From contig NZ_BMRV01000012.1 in assembly GCF_014648815.1 (NCBI RefSeq), forward strand, positions 62,001-126,000: 64,000 nucleotides of DNA, in the 5' to 3' direction. Shown piece after piece: positions 41,998 through 50,393 of this stretch (positions are counted from its first letter, which is position 1; every line of letters begins with the position of its first letter). Origin of the DNA: Streptomyces flaveolus. Its GTDB lineage: Bacteria > Actinomycetota > Actinomycetes > Streptomycetales > Streptomycetaceae. The notes beneath the pieces are model-generated. The model ran no database searches and had not been told where the DNA came from. It saw only the letters and a program-made list of their open reading frames with translations. Position numbers and translations under genes: made by a program.

Positions 41998-42489
41998 GTG
42001 ACTGGTGACTGGCGGACGGACCGGATCGGGACTGCGCTGAGGGGCGACAACCCGACGGTGTTGCGACGGCTGACAGCGGGGTTCGCCGTGATCGGGGACG
42101 TTCAGTTCCTGCCTGGCTACTCGGTTCTGCTCGTGGACGAGCCGGATGTACCGCGGTTGTCGGACCTGCCGAGGGCGAAGCGGCTGTCGTTCCTGTCTGA
42201 CATGGACCAGCTCGGCGAGGCGGTCGAGCGTGCCTGTCGGCGGCTGGACCCGGCCTTCCGCCGGGTCAATCTGGAGATCCTCGGCAATACGGACCCGTTC
42301 CTGCATGCGCATGTCTGGCCGCGGTACGAATGGGAGCCGGCCGATGTGGTGAGCAAACCGGTGTGGCTCCATCCGCGTGAACGCTGGAGTGACGAGCAGT
42401 TCAGGCTCGGTCCGCAACACGGCGAGCTGCGGGATGCGATCAGCGGCGAACTGGATCAACTGCGCTCGGCGGGGCCCGGACATCGGTGA
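41998..42489 (+). CDS. HIT-like protein with a degenerate triad
   Basis: The gene encodes 163 residues from GTG at 41998. The HIT fold is suggested by QFLPGYSVLLVDEPDVPRLS, LDQ-helix spacing and NTDPFLHAHVWPRYEWEP. The classic His-x-His-x-His is here HAHVWPRY, so only two of three His remain. HIT proteins hydrolyse or transfer nucleotides; activity here may be altered. It is close to proteins annotated as diadenosine tetraphosphate hydrolases in actinobacteria. Confidence 0.65.
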   Translation: MTGDWRTDRIGTALRGDNPTVLRRLTAGFAVIGDVQFLPGYSVLLVDEPDVPRLSDLPRAKRLSFLSDMDQLGEAVERACRRLDPAFRRVNLEILGNTDPFLHAHVWPRYEWEPADVVSKPVWLHPRERWSDEQFRLGPQHGELRDAISGELDQLRSAGPGHR

Positions 42490-42572
42490 CCGACAGCCGA
42501 CGCCCACTGGTGGCCTCTGAGCGGGACGATGTCGCTGACGCGGTCGGTGAATCCTGGGGTGGGCGGCTGAAG

Positions 42573-42631
42573 CCGGCGGGGACGGCCCGCGTCCGCTCGG
42601 GAGGAGCGGCTGTTCCGGCCGTCCCCGCCGG
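42573..42631. terminator. Stem-loop between convergent HIT-like and glucanase genes
   Basis: A perfect 15-bp stem (42573-42587 with 42617-42631) has a 29-base loop. Its right arm ends 7 bases before the glucanase stop (42638). It probably ends transcription from both sides. Confidence 0.55.
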
Positions 42632-42637
42632 GGTGGA

Positions 42638-44059
42638 TCAGGAGGCGGGGACCTCGTCCACGAACGACGTACCGGCACTGCGGTACCCGGCGACCTTCGC
42701 CGCCACCTGGGCCGGGGTCAGTACCTGGTCCTTGACGTGCAGGACGTAGTCGACCTGCTGGTCGTAGGCGCGCGGGGTCGTCGACGTCTGGCCGTTCAGG
42801 TCGATGAGCCACTGGTTGAAGTTGATCGACATCGGCCGCTCGGGCAGGTACTGCGCGTCATGCGTGCCGAAGAGCTGCCCGTCCACGTAGTACGTGATGG
42901 CGCTGTCGTCGATGGTGACCACCAGGTCGTGCCAGCCGGCGTAGCTGGTGCGAGCCTCCGAGTGCTGGTTGACGGCCTGCCAGGGCTCGGGGTTGTAGGT
43001 CTCCCAGGACGTCGTGTACAGGATGTTCGACGGCTCACCCCACCCGCCGTTCGGCAGGTACTCGAAGTCGTACTCGGCGTAGTCGTCGGCCATCGGGGCC
43101 TTGAGGTCGTTGATGGTGAAGAACGTCTGCACCAGATGGTCCCCGTCCGGCCCCGACCTGGGGGTGTCCGAGAACTTCACTCGGGCCGCATAGGTGCCGT
43201 TCTTGAACTTCATGTCCTTGGTGAGGACCTCGGTGTGCGTGGTGGACGCGCCGGTGCCCGCCGTGGAGGTCTCCATGTTCATCACCGAGTTGCCGTTCGA
43301 GGACGCGAAGGTGACCTTGGACGGGTCCCAGGTGGCACCCGGCACTCCGGGGCCGCCGGGGTTGGAGCGCACGCTCCAGCCGTGCGCGGAGATCGCGGGG
43401 TCGCTGTGCGAGCTGTAGTCGAAGTCGTCGAACAGGGTCTTCCCGTCGCCGGGCGGGTCGGTCGGATCGGTCGGGTCCGTGGGGTCGTTGCCCTCCGGCG
43501 CCGTACCCCAGACGGTGGTGCCGCCCAGCTGTGCGGTGACCTTGGCCCAGTTCGCGTACGAGGTCTGGGCGCCGTTGAAGGAGTAGTCGTCGCTCTGGCG
43601 CAGGGTCTGCCAGTTGCTCTGGTAGAAGCGCAGCTGCATGTCCCCGGTGTCCGCGCCGGGCGCCAGGGAACCGGCTGCCGTGGTGAAGCCGATCTCCAGG
43701 TAGCGGTCGGCCGTCGCGGTCGGGTTGCTGAGGGTGCCGAACGTGCCGGTGATGACCGAGCACCCCTTGACCGCCCAGGAGCAGGCGAAGCGGTACGAGG
43801 CGCTCGGCGAGTCCGCCTTGAAGTAGTAGCGGATCTTCACCTGGCTGAGCTGCACGGCGGAGGAGCCGGTGTTGCGGACCTTGAGCCAGGGCTCCGTCTG
43901 GTCCGCGGTGGCCCCGCTCGCGCTGGTGCGGTACTGCACGCTGAGGCCGTCGGCGGCCTGCGCTGCCTGGGCGGGGAGCGCGGTCAGGGCGCCGCAGCCC
44001 AGGAGGGCGGCCAGGGCGAGCGCCGGACGGGCGCGGCCGGCGGTGGATCGGGTTCTCAT
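42638..44059 (-). CDS. Secreted CBM3 - GH16-type glucanase
   Basis: The gene encodes 473 residues starting MRTRSTAGRARPALALAALL with AAAGGA upstream. Order: signal peptide (1-36); a CBM3-like cellulose-binding module (about 37-195, LSVQYRTSASGATADQTEPW, IRYYFKADSP, GDMQLRFYQSNW); a DPT-rich linker (about 200-215); and a catalytic domain (about 225-473) with AEYDFEYLPN, the ExDxE form of the GH16 site, and WHDLVVTIDDSAITYYVDGQ. It would bind crystalline cellulose or chitin-like surfaces and cut beta-glucan. It lies 89 bases downstream of the GH20 gene on the same strand, so it likely belongs to the same regulon. Confidence 0.82.
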   Translation of the reverse strand: MRTRSTAGRARPALALAALLGCGALTALPAQAAQAADGLSVQYRTSASGATADQTEPWLKVRNTGSSAVQLSQVKIRYYFKADSPSASYRFACSWAVKGCSVITGTFGTLSNPTATADRYLEIGFTTAAGSLAPGADTGDMQLRFYQSNWQTLRQSDDYSFNGAQTSYANWAKVTAQLGGTTVWGTAPEGNDPTDPTDPTDPPGDGKTLFDDFDYSSHSDPAISAHGWSVRSNPGGPGVPGATWDPSKVTFASSNGNSVMNMETSTAGTGASTTHTEVLTKDMKFKNGTYAARVKFSDTPRSGPDGDHLVQTFFTINDLKAPMADDYAEYDFEYLPNGGWGEPSNILYTTSWETYNPEPWQAVNQHSEARTSYAGWHDLVVTIDDSAITYYVDGQLFGTHDAQYLPERPMSINFNQWLIDLNGQTSTTPRAYDQQVDYVLHVKDQVLTPAQVAAKVAGYRSAGTSFVDEVPAS

Positions 44060-44148
44060 CCGGTTTCCTTTCGGCAGGACTTCCGCGGGCGCGGAAGCGT
44101 CGGCGGGTGGTGCGGGGCGTGGGGGAAACGACAGCGGGAGAGGCGCGC

Positions 44149-45726
44149 TCAGCGGACACCACCCACGTGCGGCGGCACCGGCAGGCGGGCCGGTGGCACG
44201 TCGTGCGGGACGTTCAGGGCGTCCAGGCGGGCCCGGTGCCCCGCGAGCCGGGCGGTGAAGTCCCCTCGGCCCGACGTTCCGCCCCAGACCCGCTCGGCGA
44301 GCGCGCACAGCCGGGGGTAGAGGAGGTACTCGATGTGTTCGGGCGTCGACACGAACTCCGTCCACAACTGGCCCTGGGCGCCCAGGAGTCGAGAGGCGAC
44401 TTCCGGTTCCGGCGCCGGCGGCGCGAGGTCGACGTCGTACGCCGCGCGCAGGTCGACGATCACGCCGGGCTGCGCGCGCGGTTCGCCGGGCCCGGGGCCG
44501 CGCGCGTAGTCGAAGTAGGTGGCGCGGTGGTCGGCCTGCACGGCCTGGTGGCCGCGCCGGGCCGCCGCGCGGGCGCCTCCCGGGTCCCGCCAGCTCATCA
44601 CCGTGCATTCCAGGGGCAGCGGGACGCCGGTCTCGGCCCAGACCACCGGTCGGCGGCCCGCGCGCACCAGGTGTTCGGACATGCGGCCGATGAACCAGGA
44701 GTGCAGCGACCGCGGCCCCGGCAGCCCCTCGCGCGCGGCCCGCGCCCGCGCCGCCGGGCTGCGCTCCCACTCGGTGGTGGGGCACTCGTCGCCACCGATG
44801 TGCACGTACGGCGAGTCGAAGACGTCCATCACCTCGTCCAGGACGGTGCGGAAGAAGTCCAGGACGTGGTCGCCGGTGCCGAGGACGTTCTCGCACACCC
44901 CCCACTCGGTCCACACGTCGAGCCTGCGGCCCGGGTCGGTGCCCAGCTCGGGGTAGGCGGCCAGAGCGGCACGGACATGTCCCGGAACCCCGGTCTCCGG
45001 CATCACCGTCACGCCGCGCTCGGCCGCGTAGGCGACCAGCCCCCGCAGCTCCTGTCTGGTGTACGCGCCGCCGTGCGGCACCCCGTCGAAGCGGTCGCCG
45101 CCGGCCGGGCCGACCATCGACTCCGCCCGCCGGCCGCCGACCTCGGTGAGTTTCGGGTGGGCGGCCACCGGCATCCGCCAGCCCTGGTCGTCGGTGAGGT
45201 GGAGGTGGAAGACGTTCAGTTTGTGCAGGGCCATCAGGTCGATGTGGCGCCGCAGATAGGACACAGGCTGGAAGTGCCGGGCCACGTCGAGATGGGAACC
45301 GCGCCAGGAGTGGCGGGGCACGTCGGTGATCTCCACGGCGGGCAGGTCCCACACCACCCCGCGTATCGGCCGCCCGGACAGGGCCTCGTACGGCAGCAGC
45401 TGCCGTACCGTCTGCACACCGCGGAGCAGCCCGGCGGGGCGGGCGGCGCGCAGCAGGACCCCCTGCGGGCTCACCGTCAGGCCGTACCCCTCGTCGCCCA
45501 GGCCGCTCAGCGCGGCGTCGAGGGCGAGGACGAACGTGCCGTCGGGGGAGGTCTCCAGGCGCAGTCCGGTGGCCGGGGCGAGCAGGGTGCGCAGCAGGGC
45601 CGCGGCCGGTCCGGCTCCCGGGGTGACCCGCAGCCGGGTCGTGGCGTCGAGGCGGAAGCGGCCCGAGCGGGTGGACAGGCGGCGGGGGCGGGGGACGAGG
45701 GCCAGTTCGGGGCGTGGCACTTCCAC
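44149..45726 (-). CDS. GH20 beta-N-acetylhexosaminidase
   Basis: The gene encodes 525 residues with no signal peptide. An N-terminal GH20b-like domain (1-120, QGVLLRAARPAGLLRGVQTV) precedes the barrel. Barrel marks are HKLNVFHLHLTDDQGWRMPV and the catalytic Asp-Glu in HIGGDECPTTEW. A segment usually reading EIDMPGH is ETGVPGHVRAAL here. It would release GlcNAc from chitobiose-like oligomers inside the cell after uptake by the ABC importer just upstream on the same strand (76 bases after the permease gene). Confidence 0.9.
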   Translation of the reverse strand: MEVPRPELALVPRPRRLSTRSGRFRLDATTRLRVTPGAGPAAALLRTLLAPATGLRLETSPDGTFVLALDAALSGLGDEGYGLTVSPQGVLLRAARPAGLLRGVQTVRQLLPYEALSGRPIRGVVWDLPAVEITDVPRHSWRGSHLDVARHFQPVSYLRRHIDLMALHKLNVFHLHLTDDQGWRMPVAAHPKLTEVGGRRAESMVGPAGGDRFDGVPHGGAYTRQELRGLVAYAAERGVTVMPETGVPGHVRAALAAYPELGTDPGRRLDVWTEWGVCENVLGTGDHVLDFFRTVLDEVMDVFDSPYVHIGGDECPTTEWERSPAARARAAREGLPGPRSLHSWFIGRMSEHLVRAGRRPVVWAETGVPLPLECTVMSWRDPGGARAAARRGHQAVQADHRATYFDYARGPGPGEPRAQPGVIVDLRAAYDVDLAPPAPEPEVASRLLGAQGQLWTEFVSTPEHIEYLLYPRLCALAERVWGGTSGRGDFTARLAGHRARLDALNVPHDVPPARLPVPPHVGGVR

Positions 45727-45802
45727 GGGGCGGCTCCGGTGATCGGCGGTGCACGGCGGGCGGGCGACGAGGGGCGGCGGGTCGGATCGCGGATGTGCGC
45801 GG

Positions 45803-46669
45803 TCAGCCTTTGACGCCTCCCGAGGCCAGTCCGGCGGTCACGTGCCGTTGCAGGACGAGGAAGATGATCAGCGCAGGCAGAGCGAACAGGGTGGAGGCCG
45901 CCATCGTGGCCCCCCAGTCGGTGCCGAAGGTCGACTGGAACGAGGAGAGCCAGACCGGCAGGGTGCGGCTGTCCTGCTGCTTGATGATGAGGAAGTTGGC
46001 GTAGGTGAACTCGTTCCAGGCCGTGATGAAGCCGAACAACGAGGTCGCCATCAGCCCCGGGGCCAGCAGCGGGAACGCGACCTTGCGGAAGGCGCCCGCC
46101 CGGGTGCACCCGTCGACCTGCGCCGCCTCCTCGAGCTCCGGCGGGATGCCCGCGATGAAGCCGCGCAGCACCACCACCGTGAACGGCAGTGTGATCATGA
46201 AGTAGATCAGCGTCAGCGTGGGCAGCCGGTCGAGCATGCCGGTGTCCCGGGAGATGATGTAGATCGGGATGATCAACGACTCCCAGGGCGCCATCTGCGC
46301 GATGAACACCGCCAGCATGAACTGCCTGCGTCCGCGCCAGCGCATACGGGCCACCGCGTAGGCGGCACCGAGGGCGACCACCAGGGCCAGCAGCACCGCA
46401 CTGAGGGTCACCAGGACGCTGTTGCGCCAGAACAGCGCGAAACCGTCCGCACCGACCGCCTTCTCGAAGTGGGCCAACGTCCAGGTGCGGGGGACGACTT
46501 GCGGGTCGTACGACTGGATGTCCGTGGACGGCTTGAACGCGGTCGTGACCATCCAGTACACGGGGAACAGACAGACGACGACGGTGAACGCGGCGGCCGT
46601 GTTGAGCGGGAGGCGGCGCAGCGCGCGGCGTCCCGGCCTGCGGCGTACCGGGGGGTGCGAGACGCTCAC
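45803..46669 (-). CDS. Carbohydrate ABC transporter permease (MalG-type)
   Basis: The gene encodes 288 residues with six membrane segments. The EAA loop, which binds the ATPase, reads EEAAQVDGCTRAGAFRKVAF. It overlaps the MalF-type permease gene by 4 bases, so the two are coupled. No ATPase gene is in the locus; Streptomyces sugar importers usually share the distant MsiK ATPase (established for the genus). Confidence 0.92.
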   Translation of the reverse strand: MSVSHPPVRRRPGRRALRRLPLNTAAAFTVVVCLFPVYWMVTTAFKPSTDIQSYDPQVVPRTWTLAHFEKAVGADGFALFWRNSVLVTLSAVLLALVVALGAAYAVARMRWRGRRQFMLAVFIAQMAPWESLIIPIYIISRDTGMLDRLPTLTLIYFMITLPFTVVVLRGFIAGIPPELEEAAQVDGCTRAGAFRKVAFPLLAPGLMATSLFGFITAWNEFTYANFLIIKQQDSRTLPVWLSSFQSTFGTDWGATMAASTLFALPALIIFLVLQRHVTAGLASGGVKG

Positions 46670-47652
46670 AGCTGCTCACCCTCCTGACGGAAGAGCTGAC
46701 GGAAGTAGAGGACGAGGACGCCGCTCATCAGCAGGAGCGTGATCATCGACGCGGCCGAGCCCAGGTCGTAGCGCTGGCCGGCCAGCGCGGTCTGTACGGC
46801 GTACACCGGCAGGATGGTGGTGGCCCCGCCCGGCCCGCCCCGGGTCATCACCCAGATCTGCACGAACGCCTTGAACGTCCAGATCACTTCGAGGGACAGG
46901 ACGAGCATGAAGATCGGCCGGATCAGCGGGAAGGTGACGGAACGGAAGAGGCGGGTGACCCCCGCGCCGTCCATCCGCGCCGACTCGTACAGCTCGGCCG
47001 GCACCGTGATCAGTGCCGAGTACAGCGTGATGGCGGCGAACGGCACCGACTGCCAGACGATCAGGACCACCACGATGGCGAACGCGGCCGTACCGTTCGC
47101 GAACCAGGGGTAGCTCTCGTAGGAGTCGAGACCGAGCCGGGTGAGGGTCTCGTTGACGATGCCGAACTCGGAATGGAACAACCACTGGAACACGGTGGTG
47201 GCCGCGACCACGGGCACGGCCCACACCAGCACGAGCGAGCTGAGGACCACCGTTCTGGCCACCCTGCCCAGCCGCTCCGTCATCAGTGCGACCAGCGTGG
47301 ACAGCACCATGATCGTGACCACGCTGACGGCCATGAACACGAAGGTGCGGCGCACCACCTCCCAGAACTGCGGGTCGCCGAGCAGCGTCCGGTAGTTGCT
47401 CAGTCCCACGAACTCGGCGTCGCCGAGGATCAGTTGGCGCAGCCTGAAGTCCTGGAAGGAGATGAGCACGGCGCGGGCGAGCGGATAGAGCAGCAGGTAG
47501 AGCATGCCCAGCACCGCGGGCGCGATCAGCAGGTACGGCCAGAGTGCTGCCCGGTCCGCCCCGACCCGCCGGCCGCCCGGATGATGCGAGGCCGGCGGTG
47601 AAGGGCGGTGGCCGGCTCTGCGCGGCGCGCTCCGCTCACGGACGGTCGACAC
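46666..47652 (-). CDS. Carbohydrate ABC transporter permease (MalF-type)
   Basis: The gene encodes 328 residues from GTG at 47652 with AGGAGG upstream. It has six membrane segments after a basic N-terminal tail (the first is ALWPYLLIAPAVLGMLYLLL). The EAA loop reads ELYESARMDGAGVTRLFRSV. It pairs with the MalG-type permease and the binding protein, all on one strand in the usual order. Confidence 0.92.
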   Translation of the reverse strand: MSTVRERSAPRRAGHRPSPPASHHPGGRRVGADRAALWPYLLIAPAVLGMLYLLLYPLARAVLISFQDFRLRQLILGDAEFVGLSNYRTLLGDPQFWEVVRRTFVFMAVSVVTIMVLSTLVALMTERLGRVARTVVLSSLVLVWAVPVVAATTVFQWLFHSEFGIVNETLTRLGLDSYESYPWFANGTAAFAIVVVLIVWQSVPFAAITLYSALITVPAELYESARMDGAGVTRLFRSVTFPLIRPIFMLVLSLEVIWTFKAFVQIWVMTRGGPGGATTILPVYAVQTALAGQRYDLGSAASMITLLLMSGVLVLYFRQLFRQEGEQL

Positions 47653-47701
47653 GGCGCCTCCTGGTCCTCGGGATGTCGTTCCTCGCACGGTTCGGGGCCG
47701 G

Positions 47702-48970
47702 TCAGGAGCCGCTGTTGAGGGTGTCGGTGATCGTCGCGGACGCCTTCGACGCCTCGGCCGAGGCGTCCTTGCCGGTGAGGACGGCCGTCATGTACTCCTT
47801 GATCGGGTTCTTGGCCTCGACCGCCGCCCACTCGGGGGTGTTGGGCGTGGCGTGTCCGTTCGCGGCGCCCGCCGCCATCGCCGCGGTGCCCGGATCTCCG
47901 GAGACGGCGCTCGCCAACGTGGTCTTGTTCGGCACGTAGCTCATGGAGACCGCGAGCTTCTTCTGCCAGGCGTCCCCGGCCAGTTCCCGCAGGAAGGTGA
48001 ACGCCTCCTCCTGGTGCTTCGCGGCAGCCGGAACGATCAGGTCGGAACCGCCGGTGAAGACGGCACCCGGCCGGTCGGCGGTCTTGCCGGGGATCGGGAA
48101 GAAGCCCAGCTTTCCCTTCAGTCCGGGGTTCTTCTCCTCGATCACCTTCGCGCCGCCGGGGACGGCGATGATCTGCGCGATCCGCTCCTTCGCCATCACC
48201 TCCGCCTGCGGCGGCTGTGCCTCGTCCGAGTCCTTGGGGCCCTTGCCGAGGGACTGGAGGCGCTGGTAGAAGTCCATCGCCCGCAGGGCCTCGGGGCTGT
48301 CCAGGCCGCCCTTCCACTTCCCGCCCGACTCGACGGCCAGGTCGCCGCCCTCGTCCCAGACGAAGCCGGAGAAGACGTACCAGTTCTGTCCCGGCAGGTA
48401 GATGCCCTGGGCGCCGCCCTTGTCGAGCTTGCGACCGGCCTCCAGCCACTGGTCGCGGGTCTTGATCTCGGCGGCGTTCACCCCGGCCTTCTCGAACAGG
48501 TCGGTGCGGTAGATGACGACCCGGTTGGCGGCGTAGTAGGGGATGCCGTACTGCTTGCCGTCGTAGCGGCCGGGTTCCGCGAGGCCCTTGATCCAGTCGC
48601 CGCCGCCGAGTTCGGCCACGCGGTCGGAGAAGTCGGTGAGGCCGCCGCTCTGGGCGTACTGGGCGACCTGGGTGTTGCCGACCTCGATGACGTCGGGGGC
48701 GTCGTTGCTGGCCAGGGCGGCGGTGACCTTCTCGCCGATGCCCTCCCACTCCTGGACCTGGATCTTGACGTCGATGTCCGGGTGGGCCTTCTCGAAGCCC
48801 GTCTCGAACTCCTGCTGAAAGCCGGCCGAGACGCTGTCGCGCATGAGCCACACGTCCAGGGCGGTCCTGCCGCCCCCGGCGTCGTCGGAGGAATCGCCGG
48901 GCGACGAACAGCCGGCGAGGCCGGCGCAGAGCACCAGCGTGGAGAGCACGGCGAGCGAGCGGTACTTCAC
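47702..48970 (-). CDS. Sugar-binding lipoprotein of the ABC importer
   Basis: The gene encodes 422 residues. The N-terminus MKYRSLAVLSTLVLCAGLAG ends in the lipobox LAGC (Cys 21), so it is a lipid-anchored binding protein (family 1, MalE-like). Aromatic residues that could stack on sugars are spread through the chain (GIYLPGQNWYVFSGFVWDEG). It heads the operon: binding protein, permease, permease, GH20, glucanase. The sugar is inferred to be a GlcNAc- or glucan-derived oligosaccharide. Confidence 0.9.
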   Translation of the reverse strand: MKYRSLAVLSTLVLCAGLAGCSSPGDSSDDAGGGRTALDVWLMRDSVSAGFQQEFETGFEKAHPDIDVKIQVQEWEGIGEKVTAALASNDAPDVIEVGNTQVAQYAQSGGLTDFSDRVAELGGGDWIKGLAEPGRYDGKQYGIPYYAANRVVIYRTDLFEKAGVNAAEIKTRDQWLEAGRKLDKGGAQGIYLPGQNWYVFSGFVWDEGGDLAVESGGKWKGGLDSPEALRAMDFYQRLQSLGKGPKDSDEAQPPQAEVMAKERIAQIIAVPGGAKVIEEKNPGLKGKLGFFPIPGKTADRPGAVFTGGSDLIVPAAAKHQEEAFTFLRELAGDAWQKKLAVSMSYVPNKTTLASAVSGDPGTAAMAAGAANGHATPNTPEWAAVEAKNPIKEYMTAVLTGKDASAEASKASATITDTLNSGS

Positions 48971-49106
48971 GGTTCACCTCTGGGAGAGCTGGAATCTGGG
49001 AGATCTCGAAAGCCGTCAGGAGCTGAGATCCGGCAGAGCTGGGTTCTGGCGAGCCTGCGAGCGGAGCAGGAGCGAGGGCGAAGCATCCAACTTGACCAGT
49101 AAGGAG

Positions 49107-49123
49107 CACTGGACTTACCAGTG
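49107..49123. promoter_or_regulatory. GntR/HutC operator candidate
   Basis: CACTGG-N5-CCAGTG is a perfect 6-bp inverted repeat between the divergent importer operon and the GntR gene. An overlapping second arm, CCAGT at 49096-49100 facing ACTGG at 49108-49112, makes a double site. The ACTGG half resembles the dre half-sites of DasR (known consensus), though the spacing differs. Confidence 0.6.
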
Positions 49124-49275
49124 AGCGTTGGTTGAAGGTGGCATAGACCAATGGGGGCGTCAACCCCTCGTGCGTGAACGGGTTTTGGCCGCCCTTGCCC
49201 GTCTCGGATGGCTGGATCACGACGAGGTGGACAGGTAAGGTCGGCTGACCAGCAGACCTGTCACGGGAGTACCGC

Positions 49276-50121
49276 ATGGAGATCGACGCCGCCGCCTCCG
49301 GTGCGGTGCTCAAGCGCGAGCGCGTCCGCGACGCGATCCTGGAGCTGATCGAGGAGCGGAGCCCGGGGGACGCGATCCCCTCGGAGCGCGCTCTCTGCGC
49401 CGAACTGGGCGTGTCCCGCCCCACGCTGCGCGCCGCCGTGGACGAACTGGTGGTCGCCGGACTCCTGGTGCGCGAGCACGGACGTGGCATGTTCGTCGCT
49501 GCCGAGAAGATCACCCAGGAACTGGTCTCGGACCGGCGGGCGTTCAGCCTCCCGCGGCCCGCCGGCGCCTGGACCAGCCGGCTCCTGGAGGTCCGCACCC
49601 TCCCCGCCGGCGCCCGGGTGGGCCGCAAGCTGCGCATGTCACCGGCGGCGCCGATCCACTACGTGGCGCGGCTGCGGCTGGTCGACGGCTCGCCGATGGC
49701 CATCGAGTACCTGCACGTCCCGGCCGGCCTCGTCTCCGACCTGACCAGTGAGGAACTGGAGCAGGGCGACCTGTACGAGCACTTCGCCGAGCGGCACGCC
49801 GTCCGGGTCAGCGAAGCCGTGCAGTCCATCGAGCCCACCGTGGTCACCCGTGCCGAGGCCGACCTGCTCGACGTGCCCGAACTCTCCCCGGCCCTGCTCT
49901 TCGAGCGCCTGACCAGCGACACGCAGGGGCGCCCCGTCGAGTACGTCCACTCCCTCTACCGCGGCGACCGCTACCGCATCGTCTCCCGGCTCACCCTCGC
50001 CGCGCGCGACCAGTCCCCGCCCCCGACCGGCGGCCACCACCCGGGTATCCCTCCGGGCGACTTCACCACCGGCGACCCCGTCACGCTCTCGACGCGCGGA
50101 GTCGTCCAGGACGGCGACTGA
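49276..50121 (+). CDS. GntR family (HutC subfamily) regulator
   Basis: The gene encodes 281 residues. N-terminal winged helix (about 15-75): RDAILELIEERSPGDAIPSE, RALCAELGVSRPTLRAAVDE and GLLVREHGRGMFVA. C-terminal UTRA ligand domain (about 95-245), with IHYVARLRLVDGSPMAIEYL and LLFERLTSDTQGRPVEYVHS. It would bind a phosphosugar such as GlcNAc-6-P and leave the operator. It is divergent from the importer operon, so it is the likely local repressor. It is shorter in its N-terminal tail than DasR and is not DasR itself. Confidence 0.9.
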   Translation: MEIDAAASGAVLKRERVRDAILELIEERSPGDAIPSERALCAELGVSRPTLRAAVDELVVAGLLVREHGRGMFVAAEKITQELVSDRRAFSLPRPAGAWTSRLLEVRTLPAGARVGRKLRMSPAAPIHYVARLRLVDGSPMAIEYLHVPAGLVSDLTSEELEQGDLYEHFAERHAVRVSEAVQSIEPTVVTRAEADLLDVPELSPALLFERLTSDTQGRPVEYVHSLYRGDRYRIVSRLTLAARDQSPPPTGGHHPGIPPGDFTTGDPVTLSTRGVVQDGD

Positions 50122-50215
50122 CGACGCCTGGTGCGCGGAGTCGCTCGGACGGCCCGGGGTGACCAGGTGGGGGAGTCGCCGTCATGGGAGCCCGCGCCAC
50201 GCGGCCAACGAAGCG

Positions 50216-50278
50216 AGACGTTTCGTCTTGCCAATCCGTGCGTCGCGGCGTACCGTCCTGCTCATGGGTTCCCTGTGA
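50216..50278 (+). promoter_or_regulatory. Promoter and mini-ORF leader of the ABC-F gene
   Basis: TTGCCA (50228-50233), a 17-base spacer and TACCGT (50251-50256) form a plausible promoter. The start of RNA would fall near 50263, directly at ATG GGT TCC CTG TGA (50264-50278), a four-codon ORF that could be translated without a leader. AGACG-TTT-CGTCT (50216-50228) overlaps the -35. The 115 bases from this ORF to the ABC-F start are GC-rich and could fold, as in attenuators of other antibiotic-response ABC-F genes. Confidence 0.45.
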
Positions 50279-50393
50279 GATCACCGGTGCCGACCGCGTA
50301 GAGCAGCGCTCCGCCGTCGCCGCGCCCCGCCGTGCAGCCGTCCACCCCGATCCGGCCCGGGCTCGACCCCGCGCGGCCAGGAGGGAACTGATC

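Noticed and set aside
49107..49123. A true DasR dre site and the das operon itself
   Set aside because: The half-sites look alike but the spacing is different, and the regulator protein is not close to DasR. I call it das-like only.
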